From CAZLIC01 sp964559535 (GTDB taxonomy: Bacteria > Pseudomonadota > Alphaproteobacteria > Rhodobacterales > Rhodobacteraceae), in contig CAZLIC010000022.1 of assembly GCA_964559535.1 (NCBI GenBank), positions 1 to 49,564 of the forward strand: 49,564 nucleotides of DNA, written 5' to 3'. The notes under the pieces were generated by a model that saw only the letters and a program-made list of their open reading frames with translations, did not search any database and was not told the origin of the DNA. Made by a program: the position numbers and the translations under genes. Of this stretch, positions 32,535 through 41,202 are shown one piece after another. The number at the start of each line of letters is the position of its first letter. Within the stretch, counting starts at the first letter, position 1.

Positions 32535-33947
32535 TCACTCCGCCAGCACCCAGGTGTCCTTGACGCCCCCGCCCTGCGACGAGTTCACCACCAGGCTGCC
32601 GTCCTTCAGCGCCACCCGCGTCAGGCCGCCTGGCACCAGTTCGATGCGTTCGCCCACCAGACAATAGGGGCGCAGGTCCACATGCCGCGGCGCCACGCCC
32701 TCGGCCACGAAGGTGGGCGTGGTGCTCAGCGCCAGGGTGGGCTGGGCGATGTAATTCTCGGGATCGGCCTCGATCTTGGCGCGGAATGTCTCGATCTGGT
32801 CGGCCGTGGATTTCGGCCCGACCAGCATCCCGTACCCACCCGACCCGTGCACTTCCTTCACCACCAGCTCGGGCAGCTTCTCCAGCACGTATTTCAGGTC
32901 ATCCGCCTTGCCGCATTGCCAGGTGGGCACGTTCTGCAAGATCGGCTCCTCGCCCAGATAGAAGCGCACCATCTCGGGCACAAAGGTGTAGACGGCCTTG
33001 TCATCCGCCACCCCTGCCCCCGGCGCCGAGCAGATGGTCACTCCGCCCGACCGGTACACATCCATCAGGCCCGGAACCCCTAGCATCGAGTCAGGGCGGA
33101 AACATAGCGGGTCGATGAAGGCGTCGTCGATCCGGCGATAGACCACATCCACCTTCTGCGGGCCCTCGGTGGTGCGCATCCAGACGAACTCGCCTTCCAC
33201 GAACAGGTCCTGCCCCTCAACCAGTTCCACTCCCATAAGGTCGGCCAGGAAGCTGTGTTCATAGTAGGCGCTGTTGAAATGCCCCGGCGTCAGGATCACC
33301 ACGGTGGGTTCACCCGTGCATTTGGCAGGCGCCACCGAGGCCAGCGTGCGGCGCAACAGTTCGGGGTAGCGGTCCACCGGGGCTATGCGGTTCGCCCGGA
33401 ACAGTTCGGGGAACATCCGCATCATGATCTCGCGGTTTTCCAGCATGTAGGACACGCCGCTGGGGGTGCGGCAGTTGTCTTCCAGCACGAAGAAATCGTC
33501 GGGTCCGGTGCGCACGATGTCGATGCCCACGATGTGGGAGTACACACCCTTGGGCGGAACGATGCCCGCCACTTCCTTCTTGTATTCGTCGTTGCGGTAG
33601 ACCAGCCGCGCCGGAATGCGGCCTGCCCGCACGATCTCTCCGCGTCCATAGACATCGACCAGAAACGCGTTCAGCGCGCGCGCGCGCTGCTTGATGCCGC
33701 GTTCCAGCCGTGTCCATTCGGCGGCACTGAACACCCGGGGAAACATGTCGAAGGGGATCAGCCGGTCAGGGTCGCCACCCTCGCCGTACACGGCGAACGT
33801 GATGCCGATGCGGCGGAACAGCGCCTCCGCCTCGGCCTGCCGCATCTGGCGCAACGCGGCCGGCATGGCCTGCATCCAGTCTTCCAGATGGGCATAGGGC
33901 GCGCGCACCTGACCGCCCTGGTACATCTCGTTGAAATAGACCGTCAC
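32535..33947 (-). CDS. Circularly permuted ATP-grasp protein, type 2
   Basis: A 470-residue predicted ATP-dependent carboxylate-amine ligase. GVYSHIVGIDIVRTGPDDFF and VLEDNCRTPSGVSYMLENRE are the ATP/metal-binding signatures. LVVKEVHGSGGYGMLVGP is the glycine-rich loop, here after rather than before them because of the permutation. Family analyses predict that it forms amide bonds on peptides or proteins, perhaps tagging them. It is the first gene of the Anbu operon; a TTAACC half-site at 33979-33984 lies upstream without a partner half. Confidence 0.93.
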   Translation of the reverse strand: MTVYFNEMYQGGQVRAPYAHLEDWMQAMPAALRQMRQAEAEALFRRIGITFAVYGEGGDPDRLIPFDMFPRVFSAAEWTRLERGIKQRARALNAFLVDVYGRGEIVRAGRIPARLVYRNDEYKKEVAGIVPPKGVYSHIVGIDIVRTGPDDFFVLEDNCRTPSGVSYMLENREIMMRMFPELFRANRIAPVDRYPELLRRTLASVAPAKCTGEPTVVILTPGHFNSAYYEHSFLADLMGVELVEGQDLFVEGEFVWMRTTEGPQKVDVVYRRIDDAFIDPLCFRPDSMLGVPGLMDVYRSGGVTICSAPGAGVADDKAVYTFVPEMVRFYLGEEPILQNVPTWQCGKADDLKYVLEKLPELVVKEVHGSGGYGMLVGPKSTADQIETFRAKIEADPENYIAQPTLALSTTPTFVAEGVAPRHVDLRPYCLVGERIELVPGGLTRVALKDGSLVVNSSQGGGVKDTWVLAE

Positions 33948-34061
33948 CGGCTGCGCCTTCTTGCCTGCGTCGGGTCCACGTTAACCGCCGCGCCCCACAC
34001 CGCAAGGGGGCTGTGACCGGTGGCGCGGAATCGCGCGCCGATGTGCCCAACGAACAGGCGC

Positions 34062-34709
34062 TCACCCATAGACCCGCACCTGCGCCACAAAGAAGGTGCC
34101 CTGCCGTTCCAGCGTCGTCAGAGACCGTTCGACGGCCGGCTGGCCCAGCGGCACGAAGGGGTCGCGCACGGTGATGTCCTCGACCATGCCGTTGCCGCGA
34201 TGGTCGCGCAGATAGGTCATGGCCGTCATCAGTGTGGCATGCCCCACCGCCCCGTTGATCAGCGGATAACCCGCCGCCAGATCGTTCGACACGATCTGCG
34301 CCACATCCGGTCGCCACAGGCTCAGGCTCAGGTCCATCAGCGGCAGGGCATCGGCGCGGAACCAGCGGCCGTCGTCGGCCTGCCAATCGCGCGCGATGGT
34401 TCCAACAATTTGCGCGCCGGTGGCGCTGGCGCAGATGTCGCCCCGCCCGAACAGCGCCGCCACGATGCGGCGCTGGTCGCGGATGATGAAGCCCCCGGTG
34501 GCAAACAGGCTCTGGATACAAGCCGCCCAGCACCAGTTGCGGCATTCCTGCCCCGCCCCCAGCACGCGCACCGACGGGATGCCCACCACACAGCGCTGGA
34601 TGCCCCAGGGCGCCGGCCCGGTGAAGGGCGTGCAGGCGATCTCGGCCGACGCCGGTGCCGCAACCGCCGCCGCCGCGCCTGCCAGGAATGCCCGCCGTCC
34701 GATACGCAT
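34062..34709 (-). CDS. Tat-exported papain-like cysteine protease
   Basis: A 215-residue protein. MRIGRRAFLAGAAAAVAAPA is a twin-arginine signal ending ASA (cleavage near 22). The papain-like core shows the oxyanion Gln54 and catalytic Cys60 in GQECRNWCWAAC, His157 in GAVGHATLM and Asp183 in TVRDPF, an arrangement like the C39/AvrRpt2-type peptidases. Substrates are unknown. It lies 114 bases upstream of the Anbu operon on the same strand, so it could be co-expressed, although it acts outside the cytoplasm. A longer start at about 34739 is possible but hides the Tat motif deeper. Confidence 0.8.
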   Translation of the reverse strand: MRIGRRAFLAGAAAAVAAPASAEIACTPFTGPAPWGIQRCVVGIPSVRVLGAGQECRNWCWAACIQSLFATGGFIIRDQRRIVAALFGRGDICASATGAQIVGTIARDWQADDGRWFRADALPLMDLSLSLWRPDVAQIVSNDLAAGYPLINGAVGHATLMTAMTYLRDHRGNGMVEDITVRDPFVPLGQPAVERSLTTLERQGTFFVAQVRVYG

Positions 34710-34838
34710 GGTGCCACTAAGCACGACAATGTCGCTCATGCAAACGGCTGCGCGCCTGTGATGCCCGGTTCCTGTGCAATCCTGCCCCTGCACCTTGGGC
34801 CGGGGTCGCGCGCCGCGTCGCCCCGCTGCGCCTGCGAC

Positions 34839-35624
34839 CTAGGGACCGACCAGCGCAATCGCCCGGCCCATGCCGCCGGTCGCCCCCTCGAACTTGTGCG
34901 GCAGGAAGATGAACACCGCCCCGCGCACCGGCAGCTTGCCCAGGTTCGTCAGGTTCTCGGTGGCGATCATGCCATGGCCAAGTGCTGCCCAATGCGGGCT
35001 GTAGTCGTCCTGCATCAGCCCGATCCCACGCCCGTCGATGCCGACATGGCGCACGCCCCGCGCATGCAGAAGCTCGATCGCGTCAGCGCCAGGCGCGGGA
35101 TGCGACCGGTCATAGCGGAACCCTTCCGGATAGGGGCGGAACCAGCTGTCGGACCAGTCGGTGCGGAACAGCACGATGTCGCCTGCGGCGAAGGCCCCGT
35201 GTTCGGCCTCCCAGGCTTCCAGGAACGGCCGGTCGATCACCGGGCTGCGCGCCAGATGCGTGGTTTCGCCCTTTGGGACCGTGGCGATCAGCGCGCGCAC
35301 GTCCACCACCACGGCCGGGCCGATCATGTCGTTCAGGTCCAGTTGCTCGATGGTCACCCGGCCCAGCGGGCTTTCATGCGGCAGGCCGCTGCCATCGGGC
35401 GGAATCATGTGGCTGGGCGCATCGCAGTGCGTGCCGGTGTGGTCGTCGTGCACCTGCACGTATTCCAGGAACTTGCCCCGCGGCCAGGTGTAGTGATTCA
35501 TCATGTACTGGCCGAACCGCTGCCCTTCGGGGGGCGAAGACGGCTGGTTGGGGCCGGTGGTGACCGACAGGTCCACCAGTGTCGCCCCCTTGATCAGGGC
35601 CAAGAGCGGGTTGGGCGGGGTCAT
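34839..35624 (-). CDS. Cyclase family protein (kynurenine formamidase-like)
   Basis: A 261-residue metal-dependent hydrolase. The metal-binding signature is HTGTHCDAPSH at 62-72; VDLSVTTGPNQP near the start and GIDGRGIGL later also fit. Family members include arylformamidase and other amide or lactone hydrolases. No tryptophan-degradation genes are adjacent, so the substrate is open. Start ATG 35624 lies ten bases after the stop of the small 67-residue protein gene on the same strand. Confidence 0.9.
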   Translation of the reverse strand: MTPPNPLLALIKGATLVDLSVTTGPNQPSSPPEGQRFGQYMMNHYTWPRGKFLEYVQVHDDHTGTHCDAPSHMIPPDGSGLPHESPLGRVTIEQLDLNDMIGPAVVVDVRALIATVPKGETTHLARSPVIDRPFLEAWEAEHGAFAAGDIVLFRTDWSDSWFRPYPEGFRYDRSHPAPGADAIELLHARGVRHVGIDGRGIGLMQDDYSPHWAALGHGMIATENLTNLGKLPVRGAVFIFLPHKFEGATGGMGRAIALVGP

Positions 35625-35634
35625 GCCCAGACGC

Positions 35635-35838
35635 TTACTTGCGCAGCTTGGCGCTGATCTGCGTGGCAATCTCGTCGGGGCTTTCGGTCACGGCCAGCGT
35701 GGCCATCCCGCTGCCGCCCGCCACGGCAAAGGCAATCAGCGAGCCCTTCCGCGGCCGGTCCTGCGTGTAGTAGGCCACGCTGCCCGCGTTCACCTGCACC
35801 CGGTTGCCGTCGAGATCGGTCAGCGAAACATAGATCAT
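35635..35838 (-). CDS. Small protein, weakly FlbD-like
   Basis: A 67-residue protein starting MIYVSLTDLDGNRVQVNAGS. The beta-strand pattern with a late AVTESPDEIATQISAKLRK helix recalls FlbD-type proteins, which begin MI.VT...G....N...I and end with VKES..EV..KI. The resemblance is weak and no flagellar genes are near. It precedes the cyclase gene by ten bases and may be co-transcribed. An upstream in-frame ATG at 35871 is less likely. Confidence 0.55.
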   Translation of the reverse strand: MIYVSLTDLDGNRVQVNAGSVAYYTQDRPRKGSLIAFAVAGGSGMATLAVTESPDEIATQISAKLRK

Positions 35839-35937
35839 GCGAATCCCCTGCGCTTGTAAGTCGTGGGCCAAAGGCTAGGCGCGCGGCGGGCCTGTGGCAA
35901 TCCACCGCGGCCGCTCCGGGCGCGGGAATCGCCAGGC

Positions 35938-36678
35938 CTAGCCCCGCTTGCGGAACTTCACGAACTGCAGCCGCCCCAGGGGCGAACAGCGGAAATCGCG
36001 CGGCGTGTTCAGGTTGCCATCCCGCCAGTCGATCCGCAGCAGCGAAAACTGCGCGGCGTAAAGCCCGTGCCAGTAGCGCGCCGCGGCCGTGCCGAAGATC
36101 TGCTGGATCACCATCACCGAAGACGCCCGGCCATCCGACACCCCATGGATCACCGGCGCCTGCGACAGTTGCATCACCCGGAACACATCGGCGCAAAAGG
36201 CGATGCCGTGTTCGTCAATGAAGCTGGGCCCGTCCAGCAGCACAAAGGAATAGTCATGCGCGGGGATGTTGGAGTGGCAGTAGCCGCGGAACATCGCCAT
36301 GTCGAAGCGTTCGCGCGGGCCAAGGCGGATCTCCACCACATCGCGGTACTTGTCGGGCAGGTTGGCCTCGGCCAGGTCCAGCCATTCCTGCACGCTCTCC
36401 ATGCTCACGATGCGGCCCTGGTAGCCGGGCACCTCGCGCCGCAGCTTCTGCACTGCCGCTGCCAGCACCAGCGTGGACGACCCGGTGCCCGCCTCCAGAA
36501 TCCATTCGGGCCGGTGCTTCAGGATGCCCCGCACCGCCATCCACAGGGTGATCCACTGCGTTCCGGTGGTGTTCGACCGCGCGGCATAGGCCGCCACCTC
36601 CTCGACCACCCCCGGCAGCGTGCGCGCGATGCGCGCCCGGCACCACCGCTTGGCCAATTTCTGCACAACCTTGCGCAC
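35938..36678 (-). CDS. SAM-dependent methyltransferase-like protein
   Basis: A 246-residue protein with a class I methyltransferase-type core: WILEAGTGSSTLVLAAAVQK is motif I, IVSMESVQEWLDLAE the acidic end of strand two, and YSFVLLDGPSFIDE motif IV. Acceptor unknown; the LDGPSF motif is seen in methyltransferases near surface-polysaccharide genes. The reading frame is open up to 36819, but that part runs through the ilvC terminator hairpin. I therefore choose GTG 36678, where family-like charged sequence (VRKVVQKLAKRWCRARIART) begins. Confidence 0.7.
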   Translation of the reverse strand: MRKVVQKLAKRWCRARIARTLPGVVEEVAAYAARSNTTGTQWITLWMAVRGILKHRPEWILEAGTGSSTLVLAAAVQKLRREVPGYQGRIVSMESVQEWLDLAEANLPDKYRDVVEIRLGPRERFDMAMFRGYCHSNIPAHDYSFVLLDGPSFIDEHGIAFCADVFRVMQLSQAPVIHGVSDGRASSVMVIQQIFGTAAARYWHGLYAAQFSLLRIDWRDGNLNTPRDFRCSPLGRLQFVKFRKRG

Positions 36679-36775
36679 CCGGCCCCCCCTGTCCGCCTGC
36701 CCACATCCGCCTGCCCGCGGCTGGCCTAGCAGGTTCACGCCCCGGCTGACAGTCCGCGCTTGCCGGGCAACAACC

Positions 36776-36804
36776 CAACAGAAAGGGGCGCCCGCAGGCG
36801 CCCC
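36776..36804 (-). terminator. Rho-independent terminator of ilvC
   Basis: On the minus strand GGGGCGCC-TGCG-GGCGCCCC forms a perfect 8-bp stem followed by TTTCTGTT. It begins 30 bases after the ilvC stop. It argues against any coding sequence in this stretch. Confidence 0.85.
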
Positions 36805-36834
36805 CATACCATCGGTCAAGTTCGCCCCGAAAGC

Positions 36835-37857
36835 TCAGTTCCGCGATTTGTCCACCATCTTGCCCTTGGAAATCCACGGCATCATCGCGCGCAGCTTCTC
36901 GCCCACCTGTTCGATCTGGTGTTCGTCGTTCAGGCGGCGGGTGGCCTTGAACATCGGCTGGCCCACGGCGTTTTCCTGCATGAAGTCGCGCACGAACTTG
37001 CCGGTCTGGATGTCCTTCAGCACCGCCTTCATCCGCGCCTTGGTCTCGTCATAGGGCAGGATGCGCGGGCCGCTGACGTATTCGCCGTACTCGGCCGTGT
37101 TCGAGATCGAGTAGTTCATGTTGGCGATGCCGCCCTCGTAGATCAGGTCGACGATCAGCTTCACCTCGTGCAGGCATTCGAAATAGGCCATCTCGGGCTC
37201 GTAACCGGCTTCCACCAGCGTCTCGAAGCCCATTCGGATCAGTTCCACCAGACCGCCGCACAGCACGGCCTGTTCGCCGAACAGGTCGGTCTCGCATTCC
37301 TGACGGAAGTTGGTCTCGATGATCCCGGACCGCCCGCCGCCGATGGCCGAGCAGTAGGACAGGCCCAGTTCCAGCGCGCGGCCCGTGGCATCGTGGTGCA
37401 CGGCCACCAGGCAAGGCACGCCGCCGCCCTTCAGGTACTCGCCGCGCACGGTGTGCCCGGGGCCCTTGGGCGCCATCATGATGACGTCGACACCCTTCTT
37501 CGGCTCGATCAGGCCGAAGTGGATGTTCAGGCCGTGGGCAAAGGCAATCGCCGCGCCGTCACGCAGGTTGTCATGCACGTACTTGCGGTAGGTGTCGGCC
37601 TGCAGCTCGTCCGGCATGGTGAACATGATCAGGTCGGCCCAGCGCGCGGCCTCGGCGATCTCCATCACCTGCAGTCCTGCACCTTCCGCCTTGGCGGCCG
37701 AGGGAGAGCCCGCGCGCAGCGCCACGACCACGTTCTTCGCGCCCGAGTCACGCAGGTTCTGCGCATGCGCATGCCCCTGGCTGCCGTAGCCCAGGATGGC
37801 GACCTTGCGGTCCTTGATCAGGTTGATGTCGCAGTCGCGGTCATAATACACGCGCAT
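36835..37857 (-). CDS. ilvC: Ketol-acid reductoisomerase (class I)
   Basis: A 340-residue NADPH- and Mg-dependent enzyme for the second common step of valine and isoleucine synthesis. The Rossmann motif is GYGSQGHAHA from residue 23; the arginine and serines of LRAGSPSAAKAE bind NADPH phosphate. The knotted C-terminal domain holds metal ligands in DLFGEQAVLCGG and CLHEVKLIVDL. Length is that of class I. Monocistronic, with a clear terminator downstream and a divergent aminotransferase gene upstream. Confidence 0.97.
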   Translation of the reverse strand: MRVYYDRDCDINLIKDRKVAILGYGSQGHAHAQNLRDSGAKNVVVALRAGSPSAAKAEGAGLQVMEIAEAARWADLIMFTMPDELQADTYRKYVHDNLRDGAAIAFAHGLNIHFGLIEPKKGVDVIMMAPKGPGHTVRGEYLKGGGVPCLVAVHHDATGRALELGLSYCSAIGGGRSGIIETNFRQECETDLFGEQAVLCGGLVELIRMGFETLVEAGYEPEMAYFECLHEVKLIVDLIYEGGIANMNYSISNTAEYGEYVSGPRILPYDETKARMKAVLKDIQTGKFVRDFMQENAVGQPMFKATRRLNDEHQIEQVGEKLRAMMPWISKGKMVDKSRN

Positions 37858-37955
37858 GAAGGGCCCTCCGTTCCGGTCGGGGCGCCTTATCGCAAGCTTG
37901 CGCGGTTCGCAATGCGGCCAGCCTGTGCTAGATGCCCGGAAAACGGAGGTTCCCG

Positions 37956-39080
37956 ATGCCAGCCCTGCACCCCCACATCGACGACGGTGGCCTTGACGAG
38001 TTCTCGGTCGTGTTCACCGACCGCTCGCTGAACCACATGTCGAAGCGGTTCCAGCAGGTGATGCGCGACATTTCCGAAGGGCTGCGAGAGGTTTATGGCG
38101 CGGCGGCGGTGGCGGTGGTGCCGGGCGGCGGCACCTACGCGATGGAGGCGGTGGCGCGCCAGTTCGGCCGCGGGCGCAACCTGGTGGTGCGAAACGGATG
38201 GTTCAGCTTCCGCTGGAGCCAGATCTTCGACGCAGGCGGGTTCGCGACTGAGACGCATGTGGCCATGGCGCGGCAGACCGGCAACCACCCGAAGGCCCCC
38301 TATGCCCCGCCCCTGGTGGACGAGGTGGTGGCAAAGATCCGCGAGCTGCGGCCCGACGCGGTGTTCGCGCCCCATGTGGAAACCAGCGCGGGCATCATCC
38401 TGCCCGATGACTGGATCGCGCAGGTTGCGGCGGCGGCACATGAGGTGGGCGCGCTGATGGTGCTGGACTGCATCGCCTCGGGCTGCATCTGGGTCGACAT
38501 GGCGGGCACCGGAGTGGATGTGCTGGTCTCGGCCCCGCAGAAGGGCTGGTCGGCCTCGCCATCCGCGGGCCTGGTGATGCTGTCGGCGGCGGCCGAGGCG
38601 CGGCTGGCCACCACCACCAGCGACAGCTTCGCGCTGGACCTGAAGAAATGGCGCGCGATCATGGCGGCGTTCGAGGGCGGCGGCCACGCCTACCACGCCA
38701 CGATGCCGACCGACGCGCTGCGAGGCTTCCGCGATGCGCTGGAGGAAACCCGCGCCATGGGCTTTGCCGCGGCCAAGGCCGCGCAGTGGGAGCTTGGGCG
38801 TGCGGTGCGGGCGATGCTGGCGGGCAAGGGCGCGCCATCAGTGGCGGCCGAGGGGTTTCAGGCGCCCGGCGTGGTGGTCAGCTACACCGACGACCCCGAA
38901 GTGCAGGCGGGCCGCCGTTTCCTGGCCGAAGGCATGCAGATCGCAGCGGGCGTGCCCCTGCAGGTCGGCGAAGGCCCCGAGTTCCGCACCTTCCGGGTCG
39001 GCCTGTTCGGGCTGGACAAGCTGAAGGACGTGCCGGGCACCGTGGCGCGGCTGCAGCGGGTGGTGGAAAAGGTGCTCTGA
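37956..39080 (+). CDS. Class V aminotransferase (alanine-glyoxylate type)
   Basis: A 374-residue PLP enzyme. The cofactor lysine is Lys196 in VSAPQKGWSA and the pyridine-contacting Asp171 is in MVLDCIASG. GGGTYAMEAVARQF binds the phosphate. Members include alanine-, serine- and phosphonopyruvate-related transaminases; the exact donor and acceptor are not evident. GGAGG precedes ATG 37956. Divergent from ilvC with about 98 bases between. Converges on the monooxygenase gene; 39081-39197 contains only GC-rich sequence. Confidence 0.9.
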   Translation: MPALHPHIDDGGLDEFSVVFTDRSLNHMSKRFQQVMRDISEGLREVYGAAAVAVVPGGGTYAMEAVARQFGRGRNLVVRNGWFSFRWSQIFDAGGFATETHVAMARQTGNHPKAPYAPPLVDEVVAKIRELRPDAVFAPHVETSAGIILPDDWIAQVAAAAHEVGALMVLDCIASGCIWVDMAGTGVDVLVSAPQKGWSASPSAGLVMLSAAAEARLATTTSDSFALDLKKWRAIMAAFEGGGHAYHATMPTDALRGFRDALEETRAMGFAAAKAAQWELGRAVRAMLAGKGAPSVAAEGFQAPGVVVSYTDDPEVQAGRRFLAEGMQIAAGVPLQVGEGPEFRTFRVGLFGLDKLKDVPGTVARLQRVVEKVL

Positions 39081-39197
39081 CCGTCACACCCGGCGGCAAC
39101 CGGGCCCCCCGCCCTCGGCCTTCGCGGGGGCTGGCGCCCCCTTGAAGGCCTGCACCGCGGCAACGCCGGGTCTACCGGGCGGTCGGGTTGGCCGCGG

Positions 39198-40409
39198 TTA
39201 CGCCGCGCCGGCCGTTGCGCCGCCAGCGCCCAGACCCAGCCGCATCAGCGAACGCCGGACCGGCGCGGCGTCATGCATCAGCCGCAGAAGTTGCCCGCGC
39301 AGGTCGCGCCACAACGGCGCGCCTGCCATCGCGGCGCGGTTCAGCGCATCGACGCCCGTCACCCGCGCCAGCACATCGGGATGGCGCCTGCGGTGGTAGG
39401 CCTGCAGCATGGCCTGCCCGCCCAGATCGCCCTCGGCCGCGAGCTCTGCCAGGCAGGCGATGTCGGCCAGGCTCATGTTCAGCCCCTGCGCGCCGATGGG
39501 CGGCACCACATGCGCGGCCTCGGCCACCAGCGCCACGCGCTGGCCCGCCATCCGGTGCGCCACCTGCGCGATGATCGGCCAGGACTGCCGCCGTGTTACC
39601 GGGGTCAGCGGCCCCAGCACATGCGCCGACCGTTCGGTCGCAGCCGCGGCGAAATCGTCGTCCGGCAGCCCTGCCAGCCGCTGCGCCGCGGACGCGTGTT
39701 CCATCCAGACCACGGACGAGGCCGGGCGGCCTGCATGGTCGGGCAGCGGCACCAGCGTGAAGGGGCCGCCGCTTCGGTGCACCTCGGTGGACACGTTGTC
39801 ATGCGGGATCGGGTGGGTCACGGCGAAGACCAGCGCCGTCTGGCCATAGCGCAGCGTCGTCACCGGAATATCCAGCGCTCGGCGCACCGGGCTGTCGCGC
39901 CCGTCGGCCGCCACCAGTAGCCGCGCCGACACCCGGCTGCCGTCGGTCAGCGTCACGCGCGCCTCAGCCTCGCGCGTCAGCACGCCTGCGGTTCCGGTGC
40001 CGGGGCGGTACTCCACCCCCGGAAGCCCCGCCAGACATGCCCGCAACTCGCGCAGGATCGCCGCGTTGGGCAGGTTCCAGCCAAACGGACGCCCCGACAG
40101 GTCGGCGCTGTCGAAATCGCGCAAGGCGCGCGCCTGCGGCGCAGGCCCGCCGGCATCGACGATGCGCATCACCCGCAGCGGCGTGGCGTGCGGCAGCATC
40201 CGCGCCCAGACCCCGGCGGCGTCCAGAAGGTCGGCCCCCGGCTGCAGGATTGCGGTGGTGCGCAGGTCGGCCGCAGGCCCCCAGGCCTCGTCGCTTTTCG
40301 GGGCGGGGTCCACCACCAGCACGCGCAGGCCCATACCGCCGAAGACAGCCGCCGCCGACAGGCCCGCAAGCCCGCCGCCCGAAACCAGAATGTCCACGCT
40401 CTGCATCAT
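39198..40409 (-). CDS. UbiH/UbiF-type FAD monooxygenase
   Basis: A 403-residue aromatic hydroxylase of the ubiquinone family. GGGLAG at 11-16 is the FAD Rossmann motif, LLVAADGRDSPVRR the DG motif, and LVAEAAHVVPPIGAQGLNMS the GD-type motif, which reads AEAAH rather than the usual GDAAH. It probably hydroxylates a ring position in ubiquinone synthesis. Start ATG 40409 is used; a TTG three codons earlier is possible. It is followed on its strand by nothing close. Confidence 0.88.
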   Translation of the reverse strand: MMQSVDILVSGGGLAGLSAAAVFGGMGLRVLVVDPAPKSDEAWGPAADLRTTAILQPGADLLDAAGVWARMLPHATPLRVMRIVDAGGPAPQARALRDFDSADLSGRPFGWNLPNAAILRELRACLAGLPGVEYRPGTGTAGVLTREAEARVTLTDGSRVSARLLVAADGRDSPVRRALDIPVTTLRYGQTALVFAVTHPIPHDNVSTEVHRSGGPFTLVPLPDHAGRPASSVVWMEHASAAQRLAGLPDDDFAAAATERSAHVLGPLTPVTRRQSWPIIAQVAHRMAGQRVALVAEAAHVVPPIGAQGLNMSLADIACLAELAAEGDLGGQAMLQAYHRRRHPDVLARVTGVDALNRAAMAGAPLWRDLRGQLLRLMHDAAPVRRSLMRLGLGAGGATAGAA

Positions 40410-40454
40410 GCCGGGCAAGCTAGGGCGCCCGCCCAGCCCCGTCGACGCGGCATT

Positions 40455-41102
40455 CTAGCCCAGCATGGCCAGGAAGCCTGACAGGTCGTCGGTGTGGTGG
40501 GCAATGTGCGGCGCGGGCGCAGGTGCAGGGGCCACATGCACGGTCGCCATCCCCATGGCATGCGGCGCCGCCAGGTTGCGCGCGTCGTCCTCGAACATCG
40601 CGGCGCGGGCAGGGTCAATCCCGTCGGCGGCAAAGACGGTCTCGAAGGCCGCGCGTTCGGGCTTCGGCCGGAAGCCCGCGTGTTCCACCCCGTAGACGGC
40701 GTCGAACACCCCCGCCAGCCCGCGCGCCGCCAGCACCCGCTGGGCATAGGGACGGCATCCGTTGGTGTAGACCACCCGCCGCCCCGGCAGCGCGGCAATG
40801 CGCGCCGCCAGCACCGGGTCCGGTGACAGCACCGAGAAGTCGATGTCGTGCACATGCGTCAGGTACGGCGCCGGGTCCACCCCGTGCTCGGCCATCAGCC
40901 CCGCCAGCGTGGTGCCGTAGTGCTGCCAGTAGTGGGCGCGCAGGCGGTCGGCCTCGTCGCGCGCCACCCCCAGCGCCTCTTGCACCCAGGCCGTCATCCG
41001 CACCTCGATCTGGTCGAACAGGCGGGCGGCGGGCGGATACAGCGTGTTGTCCAGGTCAAAGACCCAGACATTCACATGGGCAAAGGCGGGCCGGTGCGAC
41101 AT
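40455..41102 (-). CDS. HAD-family pyrimidine 5'-nucleotidase
   Basis: A 215-residue HAD phosphatase. Motif I is WVFDLDNTLYPP with Asp16 and Asp18, motif II VVYTNGC, the lysine is in FRPKPERAAF and motif IV is MFEDDARNL. The DLDNTLYP form is typical of the Sdt1/PyrR-type nucleotidases that dephosphorylate UMP or CMP. It lies 45 bases upstream of the UbiH-type gene on the same strand and is divergent from the GntR regulator. Confidence 0.9.
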   Translation of the reverse strand: MSHRPAFAHVNVWVFDLDNTLYPPAARLFDQIEVRMTAWVQEALGVARDEADRLRAHYWQHYGTTLAGLMAEHGVDPAPYLTHVHDIDFSVLSPDPVLAARIAALPGRRVVYTNGCRPYAQRVLAARGLAGVFDAVYGVEHAGFRPKPERAAFETVFAADGIDPARAAMFEDDARNLAAPHAMGMATVHVAPAPAPAPHIAHHTDDLSGFLAMLG

Positions 41103-41202
41103 GCCCTGCCCTTGCCCCAAGGCCACGCCCTGTGCAAGTCATTGCACCGCGGCACCGGGGGCGTTACCTCGGCTGTCACGGAACCGTCATCTGGGGTCAA
41201 CG

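Noticed and set aside
33979..33984. TTAACC half-site upstream of the ATP-grasp gene as a CtrA box
   Set aside because: No second TTAA at N7 spacing; a lone half-site is not convincing.
39081..39197. Possible terminator or small gene between the aminotransferase and UbiH-type genes
   Set aside because: Only GC-rich sequence with imperfect pairing and no T run on either strand.
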